A stretch of 64,000 bases of DNA from Neobacillus pocheonensis (GTDB lineage: Bacteria > Bacillota > Bacilli > Bacillales > Cytobacillaceae), in contig JAMQCR010000002.1 of assembly GCA_023702235.1 (NCBI GenBank), positions 744,001 through 808,000 on the forward strand, given 5' to 3'. The translations under genes were made by a program, and so were the position numbers. The notes under the pieces were generated by a model. That model made no database searches. It was given only the letters and a program-made list of their open reading frames with translations, and was not told the DNA's origin. Numbering within the stretch: the stretch's first letter is position 1; each line of letters begins with the position of its first letter. Of this stretch, positions 8,854 to 19,426 are shown one piece after another.

Positions 8854-9768
8854 TTGATTGATACTTTTTTATATGAATTTAAAAAGAAAAACGAAAAAAT
8901 CATTGAATTTACAAAGGATAATAAAATTTCAGCGATTGAATTCTATAATCTTGGCATTATGCAGCTAGAGTTTTTAAAAAAGGCGGATCCAACAAATGTA
9001 TCCAATATTTCACAACAGGCGGAATTCTATCATTTGGATGGAAATTTGCGTAGAGCAGGAGAGCAGTATCGCAAAGTATTTGAACTGGATCCTCTTCTTC
9101 CGTTAACCACAGAGGAGGAACGGATGATTCAAAAGTTTTGCCCCGTTCTCTTAATTAACCAGAAAGAATGTTTCCCGCTAAAAGATATCGTTGCAGTGCA
9201 TCATCCAGACAAGCCTTTGATTGGCTATCATTTATTTTGGGAAGATGATTATGATTACCCTGATGACTATGAACCATGCGATCATGAAGAGGTTTGGGTG
9301 GAATATAATCCGGAAAAAGAAGAAGTGACAAACGTTATGAGTTGGTTCCATGCCCGCGTATTGGAATCAAAAGCGGCAGTAGTTGAGGCGCATAGCAATC
9401 AGCAGCGGCCGATTATTCGGATTGAATGGGGAAAGCATGGATCGCTGCTTTGTGGATGGGAAAACATGATAGAACCATTAACTGGGGTACCTTTGCCTCA
9501 ATGGCTAAGGGAAACTTATGAACATGTGAAAACAGGAGGTCGTGTGCCTTTCCATCCATTAAAAAAATACTGGCCTAAAGGATATGATGGAACATTTGAG
9601 GAGTACAGCGATTTTTCCTTTCAGGTGGATCCATTGGAATGGCTGCAGAAGAAGCCTCTCTGTTTTAAGTCAAAATGGGTAAATGCCGTTATATTTACGC
9701 ATGCCCTACTTTATAATTTTCATGTCAAAATGGAGTGGCCGGATCGTTTCTTTCGTTCCTTAAAGTAG
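8854..9768 (+). CDS. Unrecognised protein in the ABC/GDPD operon
   Basis: I do not recognise this 304-residue protein. A TTG start follows AGGAGGAAAA, 24 bases after the phosphodiesterase gene. The first third is charged and helical, with a TPR-like stretch (AEFYHLDGNLRRAGEQYRKV near residue 70). The centre carries an acidic, aromatic segment near residues 125-155 (WEDDYDYPDDYEP, then DHEEVWVEY), then a HARV near 170 and RIEWGKHGSL near 198. The conserved-looking His, Asp and Glu residues suggest a metal-binding enzyme. There is no signal peptide or membrane segment. Its place suggests a role in the same pathway. Confidence 0.6.
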   Translation: MIDTFLYEFKKKNEKIIEFTKDNKISAIEFYNLGIMQLEFLKKADPTNVSNISQQAEFYHLDGNLRRAGEQYRKVFELDPLLPLTTEEERMIQKFCPVLLINQKECFPLKDIVAVHHPDKPLIGYHLFWEDDYDYPDDYEPCDHEEVWVEYNPEKEEVTNVMSWFHARVLESKAAVVEAHSNQQRPIIRIEWGKHGSLLCGWENMIEPLTGVPLPQWLRETYEHVKTGGRVPFHPLKKYWPKGYDGTFEEYSDFSFQVDPLEWLQKKPLCFKSKWVNAVIFTHALLYNFHVKMEWPDRFFRSLK

Positions 9769-9811
9769 TATAATGAAGAACTATCATTTTGGAATCGTTA
9801 AGGAGTAAATC

Positions 9812-10246
9812 ATGAGTGGGAATCTAACCAGTATCTTATTAGCGTTTTCAGCCGGAATATTAGGAGCTTTTCAAGCATCTATGAATGCCCAAATCGGTAA
9901 AGTATCCGGGCAATATGGCATGATTATAGGAGTATCCCTCGTACAAGTTATTGTAGCCGCTGTGATTCTATTGAGAGGGGGATTAAGTACAGTTGCTTCA
10001 ATTTCCTCGCCATGGATGATTGTAACCGGGGCATTGGGTGTTATAATGATGTTCGGAGTATCGTCATCCATTAGTTCGATTGGAACACTTTCCGTATTCG
10101 TATTAGTTATTTCAGGGCAAATTTTCTCATCCTCGCTTATAGATCATTTCGGATTATTTGGTGCAGCACATCCCCTCAGTTTACAAAAGGTTATCAGTAT
10201 TGTTGTAATCATGATTGGAGTTTTTTCATTAGTGAAATCATCTTAA
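9812..10246 (+). CDS. YdcZ-type (DUF606) DMT family membrane protein
   Basis: This 144-residue hydrophobic protein has about five membrane segments and matches the short DMT YdcZ family (ILLAFSAGILGAFQASMNAQIGK at the N terminus, SSISSIGTL and a C-terminal VIMIGVFSLVKS). Such proteins are putative small-metabolite transporters, often working as pairs. It lies 43 bases after the unrecognised gene with an AAGGAG site, probably the last gene of the operon. Confidence 0.75.
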   Translation: MSGNLTSILLAFSAGILGAFQASMNAQIGKVSGQYGMIIGVSLVQVIVAAVILLRGGLSTVASISSPWMIVTGALGVIMMFGVSSSISSIGTLSVFVLVISGQIFSSSLIDHFGLFGAAHPLSLQKVISIVVIMIGVFSLVKSS

Positions 10247-10380
10247 TAAGAAAGTTAATCACTCATAGGGTAGATAAAATACACCGAATTGGTGTATTTA
10301 AATTGCCGAGTAATTAATGAAGAGTTATTCAAGTAAATTAACTAATCTAGACATCAATTCAGATGACAATAATGTACTTG

Positions 10381-10417
10381 AGGGGGACTTTTGCTTGCGG
10401 AAAGCAAAAGTCCCCCT
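10381..10417. terminator. Strong hairpin, probable terminator
   Basis: A perfect 16-base stem (10381-10396 with 10402-10417) closes a five-base loop and is followed by TTTTT near 10423. It could end the ABC operon. The rest of 10247-10591 shows no gene. Confidence 0.6.
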
Positions 10418-10591
10418 CTGCAGTTTTTGCGGAAGGGGCTAACTCAAAAAAATGCTTTTGGACTGTCCGGTCAAACTCTTGATGATCTTTTCTTATTAAA
10501 ACTCTTGGTTATTTTTTTATGTAATTCACTTCAGGTTTTACACATTAAACTAAGCACATAATATACATTATATTCATTTAAACTACCAAAA

Positions 10592-10995
10592 TCATATGTT
10601 ATACTTGTAGGTTGAGCGAGGAATACCTATTATTTTTAGCACCTTTTGTTTCACATAGCCTTTCTTAATCCATTTATCGGCTATCTCAAGCTTTTCAGCA
10701 AGTGAGGGTTTTTCTTTTTTATAAGATCGCGAAGAATAGCAATCTCTAAGTCTTTTTCACCCAATAGTTTTTTCAACTGATCGTTTTCTTGCGATAACAT
10801 TTTAGTCTCCAAAGGAGTAGAATCTACTCCTAAGCTTATGTCATTGTATTTACCCTCTTTGTATTCTTTCACCCAACGGTTTACCATGTTTGAACTTAGT
10901 TCATATCTTCGAGCTACTACGGCTGCGTTACCTGTATCAATAGCTTCTTTACAAACTTGGATTTTAAATTCTTTTGGATGTTGAGTTCTTTTCAT
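10592..10995 (-). mobile_element. IS3-family remnant: orfA plus start of orfB
   Basis: The minus strand encodes a complete OrfA of 104 residues (10681-10995). It has a helix-turn-helix (KEAIDTGNAAVVARRYELS), WVKEYKEGK and a coiled-coil tail (ENDQLKKLLGEKDLEIAILRDLIKKK). An A-rich slippery run precedes the orfB frame, which reads SLAEKLEIADKWIKKGY then IIGIPRSTYKYNI and stops at 10592. Only about 35 codons of orfB remain, so the DDE domain is absent and the element is dead. No matching inverted repeats were identified. Confidence 0.8.
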
Positions 10996-11252
10996 GGTGT
11001 CAGCTCCTTTAGATAATACTATTATAAAATAATTAACTAGGGCTGTCCAAGTTCATTTTGGGGCTTATGAGATACGACAGACAAGACTTTATTAGACAAA
11101 TGAAATTATTACCCTGGTCAACAACACTCTCTATTACTTGTAGGGTCTTTAACAAGTAATCTAAATAATAACTAAATCCCCATCTAGTTTTAGGGTGGGG
11201 ATTATTTTACACTTACGTATAGCTTCGATTTAAAAATACTTTCTTTTTCTTT

Positions 11253-11765
11253 TCATGAAATATAAATAGTAGGTCTGATTAGTTTTTCGTTCTCCTTTTC
11301 GATCAATAATTCGTGAACCTTTACATGAGACGGCATCAACGGATGATCACGAATAATGTTGACACTATTCTGTACACCATCAGTTAAAGCATGGCCCTCT
11401 AACCATTCACTTATATTACCCTCAGGAAATTCTGGCATGCAATTTTTAGAAAGATAATTTAAAGTTTGAATTTTCTTCTGTAATCCTTTGTTTTCATATA
11501 TTTTATTAAGGACATCCCTTGTATTCTTTTGATCATCTTTTGTACCTGCCACAAATATTTCTTCAACATTTTCCTGATAAACAGAAACGATGATGTCCCT
11601 CATTAAATCGCCGAAAGGTTGTGAAATGACTGGCCCATAACATTGTAAAACTTTGATATCTTCTGGATTAATATGGGGCACCTGTTTAATTAAATGTTCC
11701 AATTTGTGCTCCATTCCAATCACAAATAGCACTTTTTTCTTTTCATCTACATACATCAAATTCAC
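11253..11765 (-). CDS. YbcF-like protein (carbonic-anhydrase-related)
   Basis: This 170-residue protein sits where B. subtilis carries ybcF in the dabA/dabB (ybcC-ndhF) region, and its outline (KVLFVIGMEHKLEHL, EEIFVAGTKDDQKN) resembles the degenerate beta-carbonic anhydrase-like YbcF group. The zinc ligand pattern of active beta enzymes (C-x-D-x-R, H-x2-C) is not visible, so activity is doubtful. It probably accompanies inorganic carbon uptake. The name is inferred mainly from synteny. Confidence 0.55.
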   Translation of the reverse strand: MNLMYVDEKKKVLFVIGMEHKLEHLIKQVPHINPEDIKVLQCYGPVISQPFGDLMRDIIVSVYQENVEEIFVAGTKDDQKNTRDVLNKIYENKGLQKKIQTLNYLSKNCMPEFPEGNISEWLEGHALTDGVQNSVNIIRDHPLMPSHVKVHELLIEKENEKLIRPTIYIS

Positions 11766-11862
11766 CCCATTAATTATTTGAATTTTGCTCCACGGAAACG
11801 GATGCGTAGTAAAAACTTCATTTTTCCAGTAAAATGATCATGTTTTGAAGGTATCCCATTTT

Positions 11863-12228
11863 TTATGATAAATTATTTTCCAAATTACTTGAAAGCTTAA
11901 AGACCATGACGCGTTCTCCAGTTTGTGTACTAAGATCGGTGTAAAAACTTATTACTTTTTGATCTGTAATACTAAATATAATTTCCTTTAAGTCTTCTAG
12001 ACCTGATTCCACCAAACTATTTCGATTCTGTTTTACTGATAACAAGCCCTCTTTATCTTTACATAATGAATATTCAGCAGGAGTTAGTATTTTATGTAAT
12101 GTAACAATAATCATATCTCGCAAGATATCTGATTTAACAGATATTGAGCCACGGCCAAGATAACTTTTCTCCCAATGAGTTAAAGCTTTACTTATTTCAG
12201 CTTCAAGCATTCCTTTTGACTTATCCAT
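11863..12228 (-). CDS. YbcI-like DUF2294 protein
   Basis: This 121-residue protein matches the DUF2294/YbcI family, with GRGSISVKSDILRDMIIVTLHKILTPAE near residue 26 and VISFYTDLSTQTGERVMVFKL near the C terminus. Its function is unknown; in Bacillus it accompanies the DabA/DabB carbon uptake genes. It lies between dabA and the YbcF-like gene on the same strand, about 200 bases after dabA. Confidence 0.75.
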   Translation of the reverse strand: MDKSKGMLEAEISKALTHWEKSYLGRGSISVKSDILRDMIIVTLHKILTPAEYSLCKDKEGLLSVKQNRNSLVESGLEDLKEIIFSITDQKVISFYTDLSTQTGERVMVFKLSSNLENNLS

Positions 12229-12321
12229 AATGATTCTTTTTCCTTCTCTCTTATTAATAGTTACATAAATATATGAACAAACATTAGCTATATTATTCTA
12301 TAACACAATATTTTCTTCCGA

Positions 12322-12342
12322 AAGACAATGCTCCATTGTCTT
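12322..12342. terminator. Hairpin between dabA and the ybcI-like gene
   Basis: AAGACAATG and CATTGTCTT pair across a three-base loop. It lies 80 bases downstream of dabA and may terminate or attenuate transcription into ybcI. Confidence 0.45.
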
Positions 12343-12424
12343 GTTTAGCTTTAAACCACTAGCAAGCAAAGGATACTTCTCACAAGGTAAATGTTAGGTC
12401 CTTATCACCGGACTGGGAAAGTAG

Positions 12425-15046
12425 TTAAGACCAACTCTCCCAGTTTCCTTTTGGATCGATGGACGCAAGCCGAATCCACCCGTTTTGAACTTTATGATGA
12501 AATGTTGGATCATGATCTAGCAATCGTTCCACATATTCACTTGGCGCTTGGATTACCACCAACAATCTTAGTGGGGCATGATAGACCTCTTGATCCGATT
12601 GCATCACGGACTGCCAGGGAAGTCCGGATAATAAGTCACTGGCGTTCCCCTGCATTACCCCGATACCGGCTGTCACTGTTTGGGTAGCTTTATTCCCGCT
12701 ACCGTAATAATGAGGTGCAACGGTAGACGCATAATATTGGAGGTTAATCCATTGACAAACCGTTGCGGGCCCAGTGATGATGTTGGCAAGTAGGGCACCG
12801 TTTTTATCCTTCTTCCAGTTATAATTGTGGAGAAAAGCTCTCCCATCCAAATTGCACTCTTGAGTAAGCAAGCGTTCCCCGATGATAAATACGGCATTGC
12901 GCGCCAGTCCCCATTCCGGGCGTACCTCACTCCAATCTTCTGCAAAACGTTGCGCCTCAGCCTTCGGATTCTTACAATTGGATCCAAGATTCGGTAATTG
13001 TGATATTCGTTGGGCATTTGCTTCGTCACTAACCTTTGGTAACATGGCTTGGATTTGATTAAATGCTTCTTGAGCTGCATCTGAAAGATCAGGAACATAA
13101 AGCCAGCGTAATTCATCAAGTGTTGTGATATGTTCAGCAGCCGCGAAAACTGTATCTTCCGGAATCGAAATTCCCTCTGTTGCGAGAGTTTGCCTTACCT
13201 TTGGCAGATTACACAAGGTTGCCAGGACCCGCGCATTGAATCCACTTGATACTCCTCCGCATGCCCCACAATCCAACGCAGAGGCATATGGATTGTTCGT
13301 GCTGTAACTTCCATGGCCGCAAATGACCACTAAAGGTGCGAAGTGATCTGTGAGCCCCATCATTTTCAGAGATTGCCGTACATAGTACACTTTCTCTTCC
13401 TCGGAAAATCCAACCGGTAACTCCGATTCCGAGGTATGCACATGGCCGAGTGAAAGTTCAGCGGAAGGTTTACGCAGCCATGTTTCTCGAATTTTACGGA
13501 AGGCATAACCCGTGCTCCGTGGAACAAAGCTGCGAGCTAACGTTTGCAAGCTAAGCCAGGGGCCGCTAACCTCTGGCAGCAACAAGCTGGCAAACATGTT
13601 ATGTTTCATAGTCTTAAACGTGCAGTTAAGTGAATTGGCCGCCTGTTGACGTTTTTGATATTGCTTTAATTCAAACTCAGGTAAAGATTCTTTTACTTTA
13701 AATTTCGGTTTGAGCATAACCGGCAAGGAGTAATGGCTGTGTTTACTGTCAAGCTCGCTGGTTTCAATCGGTAATCCGAAAAACCCAGCAGCTCCAAAAG
13801 TCTTCAAAACGACCTGCTTTTTCAAGTTTGCACCGAAAAGGCTCGGAACGTACATCAATACAAAATGCAAATTGTGCCAACGCAGGCTTTACATTGTCTG
13901 CTGATGTAAGCCGTTTCGATGTGATCATCTTCATTAATTGATCTTCGTATGTTTTTTCCCAGGCTTCCAGCCAAAGCCGTTCGCGGAGGATCTTATCAAA
14001 ACAATAGGCAAGCGTCAAACGTGCTTTTATTTCTGTGGAAGATAACTGTGACCAAGCCTTAATTGGCAGGTCACCCCAGTGGGCCCAAGCAGCAATCAGT
14101 GGAGCTAGAAGCACTTTATCCTCAGTTCTTTGCTCAGGCAAGGGAAGATGAGGTTTGATCAAGGCCACTCCATGGAAATTCGGACAGCTAAATATTCAAT
14201 TAGCAGTGAATTTTCTTGTTTTGATTGCTGTGAGCGCCAAAGCATCATTCCTGCCCAGCCTGGCAAGGCAAGTAGATGAGCTTCAAGATAGCCTTGTATC
14301 TCTGAATAAGGGATTTCTAGTGCCAACAATGTTTCCTTTAAAGCATGGTCAGCCTCTTTAGGCAAATCATTTAGTTGCTTACGAAAGGTAGCGTTAAGTG
14401 CCAGGTCATACTGGACAATCCTCAGCCACGCATGATAGAAACCTTCTTCGCGATTTGGCATGGACCAGACAGCCTGGGATTCATCCAAGAACAATTTACA
14501 CCACTTGATGATATGGAGATTGAGATCTTTAGCAACCCTCTCACTGCCCAGCTGCTCCAAGCGCTGACTATATGTTTGTATTGAATGTTTTTTGGCAAAC
14601 AGAGACTTAAAGCGGCTTAGTTTCTTTGACAAGCTATTTAACTCAGGTGCTGCTAATAGTTTGGGAGAAATTGGTTTATTCAACAAAAGAGCAGCCCGAC
14701 AGAACCGCTCTACCACCTCGCATGGCAGTTCTAGAGACTGTAAATCAAGCCAATGCTGAAGTCTCATTTCTAGAAAATCCTGATTAATCTCACCTCGATT
14801 CCACGCAGACTGTAATACGGAATCATTGGGATATAAATCTACTTCACAAATATCCCTGAGCCGGCGAGCCACCTGTTCAAATGGTTGTCGTTCCAAGCCC
14901 ATCCAGGGGTTACGTGCTGCAAATGTGTTAATAGGACCAAGTGGTGCTATGACTTCGCTGGCTGATTTCACCAAATCGTGAATATCAAGATCAAGATAAT
15001 CGGGTTCCTTTTCCCAATTTAATGTTTTGGCTAAAGTTGTATTCAC
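12425..15046 (-). pseudogene. dabA: DabA inorganic carbon transporter subunit (UPF0753/YbcC), two frameshifts
   Basis: Read across three frames, this gives about 870 residues, the usual length of DabA, the carbonic-anhydrase-like subunit of the DAB energy-coupled bicarbonate/CO2 uptake system. The N-terminal part is 14159-15046, the middle 13764-14168 and the C-terminal part 12425-13870. The zinc site is recognisable: CIDVRSE in the middle part, and HGSYSTNNPYASALDCGACGG in the last. One base appears missing near 14165 (the frame should read SMEWALIKP) and another shift lies at 13764-13870. The start overlaps the dabB stop by four bases, indicating coupling. The shifts may be sequence errors. 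Confidence 0.9.
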
Positions 15047-16578
15047 CGTAAATGACCTCCTCGAGACAAGTTTTGTTCCAGATATTTTGGATGGCTTTCG
15101 ACCAAGTCATGATGTGGCTCACCCATTCGTACGAGCCAAAGATAAATGACAGCAAAGGAAGTTGATGAACGATTCCGCGCTAACAATAAACCTATAGCAC
15201 TACCGGCCAACAAGATAACCAGGAGCAAAATGGCCGCCGGTGTAGCTGGTTGTATTCCTATCTGAACTGTTTCACGTAACAGCCTATAAAAGGCGGTATG
15301 GATGATGCTGAACACGATTGCCGCTCCTGCAAATAGAGAAAATCCTGCAATCCGCCCGATCCGGCCGTACCCAAAAGCCACGAGCTGTGTCCAAGCAATT
15401 GACACAGACCACCCCAAGAGTAGGGCATTTACCAACTGATAAGCCTCTCTAGGAGAAGTTTGCCAAAAATAAATCCCCACTAGGAGACCTAAAACACCTC
15501 CAGTGATTGTCCATAAAAATGACGATGGTTGGGGCGTCCGAGATATTGGCTCGCTGTGACGAATCACAGAGCCAGCCTGTAAGAAGAGGGTAGATTTGAA
15601 TAGACCATGTAAAACGGCATGAATAATAGCTGCCCAATACGCACCTAATGCACACTGGATCAGCATGAACCCCATCTGTGCAATCGTAGAACCTACCAGC
15701 TGTCGTTTATAGTCAACTTGGACCAACATAATTCCAGTCCCCATCAAGACTGAAATACTAGACAGAACGAGAAGAATAATCTGTGCTGCATCACCGTTAA
15801 GAAGAGGGGCAAAACGAGTCAACATAATTCCACCGGCATTCACTATTCCCGCATGCATTACTGCGGAAACAGGCGTTGGAGCAATTACCGAGTCTAACAA
15901 CCAGCGTTGGAAAGGCCATTGTGCTGCTGGAATCACTACAGACACTATCAACAGTAGGTTTATACAGGTCCTTTCCCATGAACCAAGTTGTGCAAGACTG
16001 TTTTGGGTAAGTACGAGAGACAACTGCCAGTGCCCTGTGGCTTGCGTTACCCAGGTTATCGCTAACAACAAGATAAGCCAACTAAGCGCAAACAGACGAC
16101 CAGAAATTGCAGCAGCGTTTCTCGCCACTTGCCACTCCTTTTTTAATCTTATGAGCAATGTCAGCCCTAGGAGTGTAGCTCCCCAGCAAACCAATAGTAA
16201 GCGGAGATCATCACTGAGCCAGGCAACTGAATCAGCAACCGTAGTGAATGTCAGTAGCGCAAAATATTTTCGATAAGAACGATCACCGAGTATGTAACGC
16301 ACAGAATAGCGCTGCACAATTAAACCGATTGTAAGGACAAACAACGCCAGCAGCCATGATAAGGAATCAAGACGCCAAGGGCCAAAAATCACACTCCCAT
16401 TGTTAGAAACAAGTGCTAACAGGGCGATTATCGGGGGTAAGGATATTATGCCGACATGTATGCGAACAAAATTCAATGGAACCCTTGGGTATAACAGGAA
16501 TAACGCGCTAAGTACAGAAACCGTAAGCAATATAAAAAATAATGTTGGCAGTGAAACAAAATTCAGGGAAACTAACAT
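15043..16578 (-). CDS. dabB: DabB, NuoL/NdhF-like proton-conducting subunit
   Basis: This is a roughly 511-residue multi-spanning membrane protein of the NuoL/MrpA antiporter family. Conserved features are SVVIPAAQWPFQRWLLDSVIAPTPVSA, MHAGIVNAGGIMLTRFAPLL and HGLFKSTLFLQAGSVI. DabB couples the proton gradient to carbon uptake by DabA. I chose ATG at 16578 because GGGGGAAG lies just upstream; ATG at 16593 lacks such a site. Gene and partner overlap by ATGA. Base composition here looks richer in G and C than the adjacent gajAB genes, so transfer is possible. Confidence 0.88.
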   Translation of the reverse strand: MLVSLNFVSLPTLFFILLTVSVLSALFLLYPRVPLNFVRIHVGIISLPPIIALLALVSNNGSVIFGPWRLDSLSWLLALFVLTIGLIVQRYSVRYILGDRSYRKYFALLTFTTVADSVAWLSDDLRLLLVCWGATLLGLTLLIRLKKEWQVARNAAAISGRLFALSWLILLLAITWVTQATGHWQLSLVLTQNSLAQLGSWERTCINLLLIVSVVIPAAQWPFQRWLLDSVIAPTPVSAVMHAGIVNAGGIMLTRFAPLLNGDAAQIILLVLSSISVLMGTGIMLVQVDYKRQLVGSTIAQMGFMLIQCALGAYWAAIIHAVLHGLFKSTLFLQAGSVIRHSEPISRTPQPSSFLWTITGGVLGLLVGIYFWQTSPREAYQLVNALLLGWSVSIAWTQLVAFGYGRIGRIAGFSLFAGAAIVFSIIHTAFYRLLRETVQIGIQPATPAAILLLVILLAGSAIGLLLARNRSSTSFAVIYLWLVRMGEPHHDLVESHPKYLEQNLSRGGHLR

Positions 16579-16705
16579 CCAGCTTCCCCCCATTGAAATG
16601 AATGGATCGAAGTAGCCAAAATTCCGAAAACATAAATATTAACAATTTGCTTCATCTTGTAACTTTCCTTTCTACTTAGTAACTATTTTATTTTTTAAAT
16701 AAAAA

Positions 16706-16769
16706 AAACCGACAATTTCATAATTTTAATGGTCAATTTAATACCATTAAAATTAAAAATTGTCGGTTT
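16706..16769. terminator. Long AT-rich hairpin upstream of dabB
   Basis: Long arms (AAACCGACAATTT... with ...AAATTGTCGGTTT) face each other around 16735-16741. It could be a bidirectional terminator or an element end. Confidence 0.5.
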
Positions 16770-17127
16770 ACTATCAACCAGCCCAATTTGGGCTTTTAAT
16801 TAGTCTACCTTTTTATATAACATTTCCTTACCCAATAAGGAAGCATTTTTCCGGTTCACCTTGTTCCTGACCCCTGTTTTTATAGGTTTCCTTTTTCATA
16901 TAGTCAATATGAGATTATTAACTATATGCTAAAGTAATCTAAATTCATATAGAAGTCTTTTAAATATTTATCTTAGTAAAATACTACTATTTATTAAACA
17001 TTCTGTCAAGTTCTCATAAATTATGTTGAATTATATAGCTATTTCATACGCTTACAACTAACAAACGCAACATAGTTGACATTATGTTGAAAAATATATT
17101 AGTAAGTATCCGTTTGTAAAAAGAAGA

Positions 17128-17223
17128 GAATATAAAATCCGAAAATGGCAGCGTGAAGGTATTAATGTAGCCTTAAAAAACGGCGTGGTTTTGGCGTTTT
17201 TTCGAAATCGGCGAGGGCAATAA
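17128..17223 (+). pseudogene. Serine recombinase C-terminal remnant
   Basis: A short frame reads EYKIRKWQREGINVALKNGV, resembling the ERxRxRQREGI-A-KxG segment before the C-terminal DNA-binding domain of resolvases and invertases, then stops at 17221. It is a fragment at the edge of the defence genes. The rest of 16594-17427 shows no gene apart from the hairpin. Confidence 0.4.
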
Positions 17224-17427
17224 AGTTGAGAAAGTGATTGTTCTCCAGGAGGAAACCGATTCTGCTAAAGAGAGGCTACGAGGGATTTGGGAGGGATTGA
17301 GGAATAAGAAATGATAAATAATCTTTACGCACTTTTAATTAAAGGGAATTTTTTTAACTATGAATACCTAAAAACCCACTAATTGTAAATCATCACATGG
17401 TATCATAGGTATAAAGGGGGAGGAGAA

Positions 17428-19426
17428 ATGTACTTACACAGTTTGAAATTATGGAATTGGCGAAAGTTTGCTCAAGGACCTGGTGGAGAGCCAGGAATTG
17501 AAGTTGAATTTAATGATGGATTAAATGTATTAGTTGGAGAAAATGATTCAGGTAAAACAGCGATTATAGATGCAATTAAAACTATTTTAGGCACAAATAG
17601 TTATGATGGTAATTGGGTGACAGAACAAGACTTTTATGAAGGTAGTCTGTTATTAAAAATAGAATGTGTATTTCGAGACTTGAGTCCACAAGAGGAAGCA
17701 TACTTTTATGAGTGGTTAACGATTCTTCAGGAACTATCGGAACTCCGAATAGTGATGGAAGCAGAGATTTATGAAGACATTAATAAGCAGAAGAAGATTA
17801 GAAAAAGTTTAAAAGCAGGTCCAGAAGATTTAGAAATTGGTCTAGAGGATACTGTTAGACAATTGTTAGCGGTTACTTATTTGAAACCCTTGCGGGATGC
17901 CAATACAGAATTAAGTCCAGGAAAGCGTTCTCGAATAGCGCAAGTTGTAAAAAGTTTGAGTGATTTTGCGGATGATAGTCCGGAGCAAGAGCGTATTATT
18001 AGTAATTTTTCTCATGCTTTTGATGAATTGAAGAAAGTTTTAGATGAGCCAGTTTTAAGTAAAATTGGTACTACTGTTGATGAAGTTCTTTGAAGATAAC
18101 AACAAAAAGGAACCTGAAATTCGTAATAAAGAAATGAGTTTTGCAGAGATTTTAAGAAAATTAGAATTAAACTTAGGCGAACTTGGGACAGGCTTAGGAA
18201 GCTCTAATCTGTTATTTATGGCAGTTGAATTACTATTATTAAGCGAAGCAGAAGTTGGTCCCAAAATTGCATTAATTGAAGAAGTTGAAGCACATATTCA
18301 TCCACAAGCGCAGTTGCGTGTTATTAAGCACTTTGAAAAGAATGCAAATAAAACAGGCATGCAATACATATTTACATCACATAGTCCAGTTTTAGCGGCA
18401 TCTATTCATTTAGAAAGTATTATCTTTATTTATAATAAACAAGCTTATCCAATGAAAAAGGGACAAACAAAATTAGAGGCAGAAGATTATGAGTTTTTAG
18501 AACGGTTTTTGGATGCAACTAAAGCTAATATGTTTTTTGCGCAAGGTGTTATTTTTGTAGAAGGAGATGCAGAGAATTTATTACTACCAGCAATTGCAGA
18601 AGTTATTGACCGACCTTTACATAGATACGGTGTTTCAATAATCAATGTAGGCAATTTAGCTTTTAAACGGTATTCATCCATATTTTTAAGAACTAATAAA
18701 ATTAAATTGATGAATTTTCCAGTTGCCATTATTACAGATTTAGATTTAAAGCCGACCGATTATTACAATAATCCTTGTTATTTTAAAATAGATGAGGACT
18801 TGAATAAGCAGATTGCTGATCTATATGAAATTGATGAAGTAAATAGTGATCTTGAAGCAATATATATTCAAATTAATGATGTGTTAAATAAGTCTAAAAC
18901 CTTATACGGTAAAAAATTCAAAGAAAAATTATCAGAGCATGAACAAAAGCAAAAATTAAAAGAAATTGAGGCTAAGTTAGGAGAATTATTAAAATCTGCA
19001 GAACATAATTTTGATGAATACAAAGTAAAAGTAGAGAATGAAATTAAGGAAAGATACTTCCATAATGTAGAACAGACAAGAGTTTTCATTTCACAACCCT
19101 GGACTTTAGAACATTCTATTGCTAGCAGTAATTTAAGTCATGAATTTGAAGATGTCTTATTAGAGTCTCACTATACTGAAGAATCCAATAGGAAAAAGCA
19201 AAAGAAAGAGTGGGCAATAACCCTAGAACAAAATTTACGGGCTACAAAAGTATACAATTTTTTGTTGAATAAGGGAGTTTCGAAATCTGTTGTAGCACAA
19301 AAGTTTGCACAATATCTCCTCAAACATCGCCAGGAAGCAAAAGAGTTGTTAGTAAAGGATAAGCAATTACAACATCTTATCGATGCGATTAAACATGTGA
19401 CAGGAGGAGAGGACGGTGAAGTTTGA
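17428..19426 (+). pseudogene. gajA: GajA-like OLD family ATP-dependent nuclease, one frameshift
   Basis: This is an OLD-family nuclease of about 660 residues: an ABC-type ATPase followed by a Toprim nuclease domain. Visible motifs are Walker A GENDSGKTAIID near residue 38, signature-like GTGLGSSNLLFMAVELL, Walker B IALIEEVEAHIHPQAQ, H-loop FTSHSPVLAA, Toprim FVEGDAENLLLPAIAE and the D-x-D TDLDLKP. A charged coiled-coil insert follows the D-x-D. A helicase gene directly downstream makes this the A gene of a Gabija-type pair. The frame breaks at 18065-18093 (TTVDE should join FFEDNNKKE). It is longer than the 578-residue reference GajA. ATG follows GGGGGAGG. Confidence 0.85.

Noticed and set aside
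10459..11065. CTGTCC motifs on both sides of the IS3 remnant as inverted repeats
   Set aside because: The two motifs are in the same orientation, so they are not the terminal inverted repeats of an IS.
12391..12687. 98-codon plus-strand frame at the end of dabA
   Set aside because: It is antisense to the conserved C-terminal part of DabA and has no ribosome binding site.
12673..13119. 148-codon minus-strand frame inside dabA
   Set aside because: It overlaps the DabA C-terminal frame on the same strand, which carries the family similarity.
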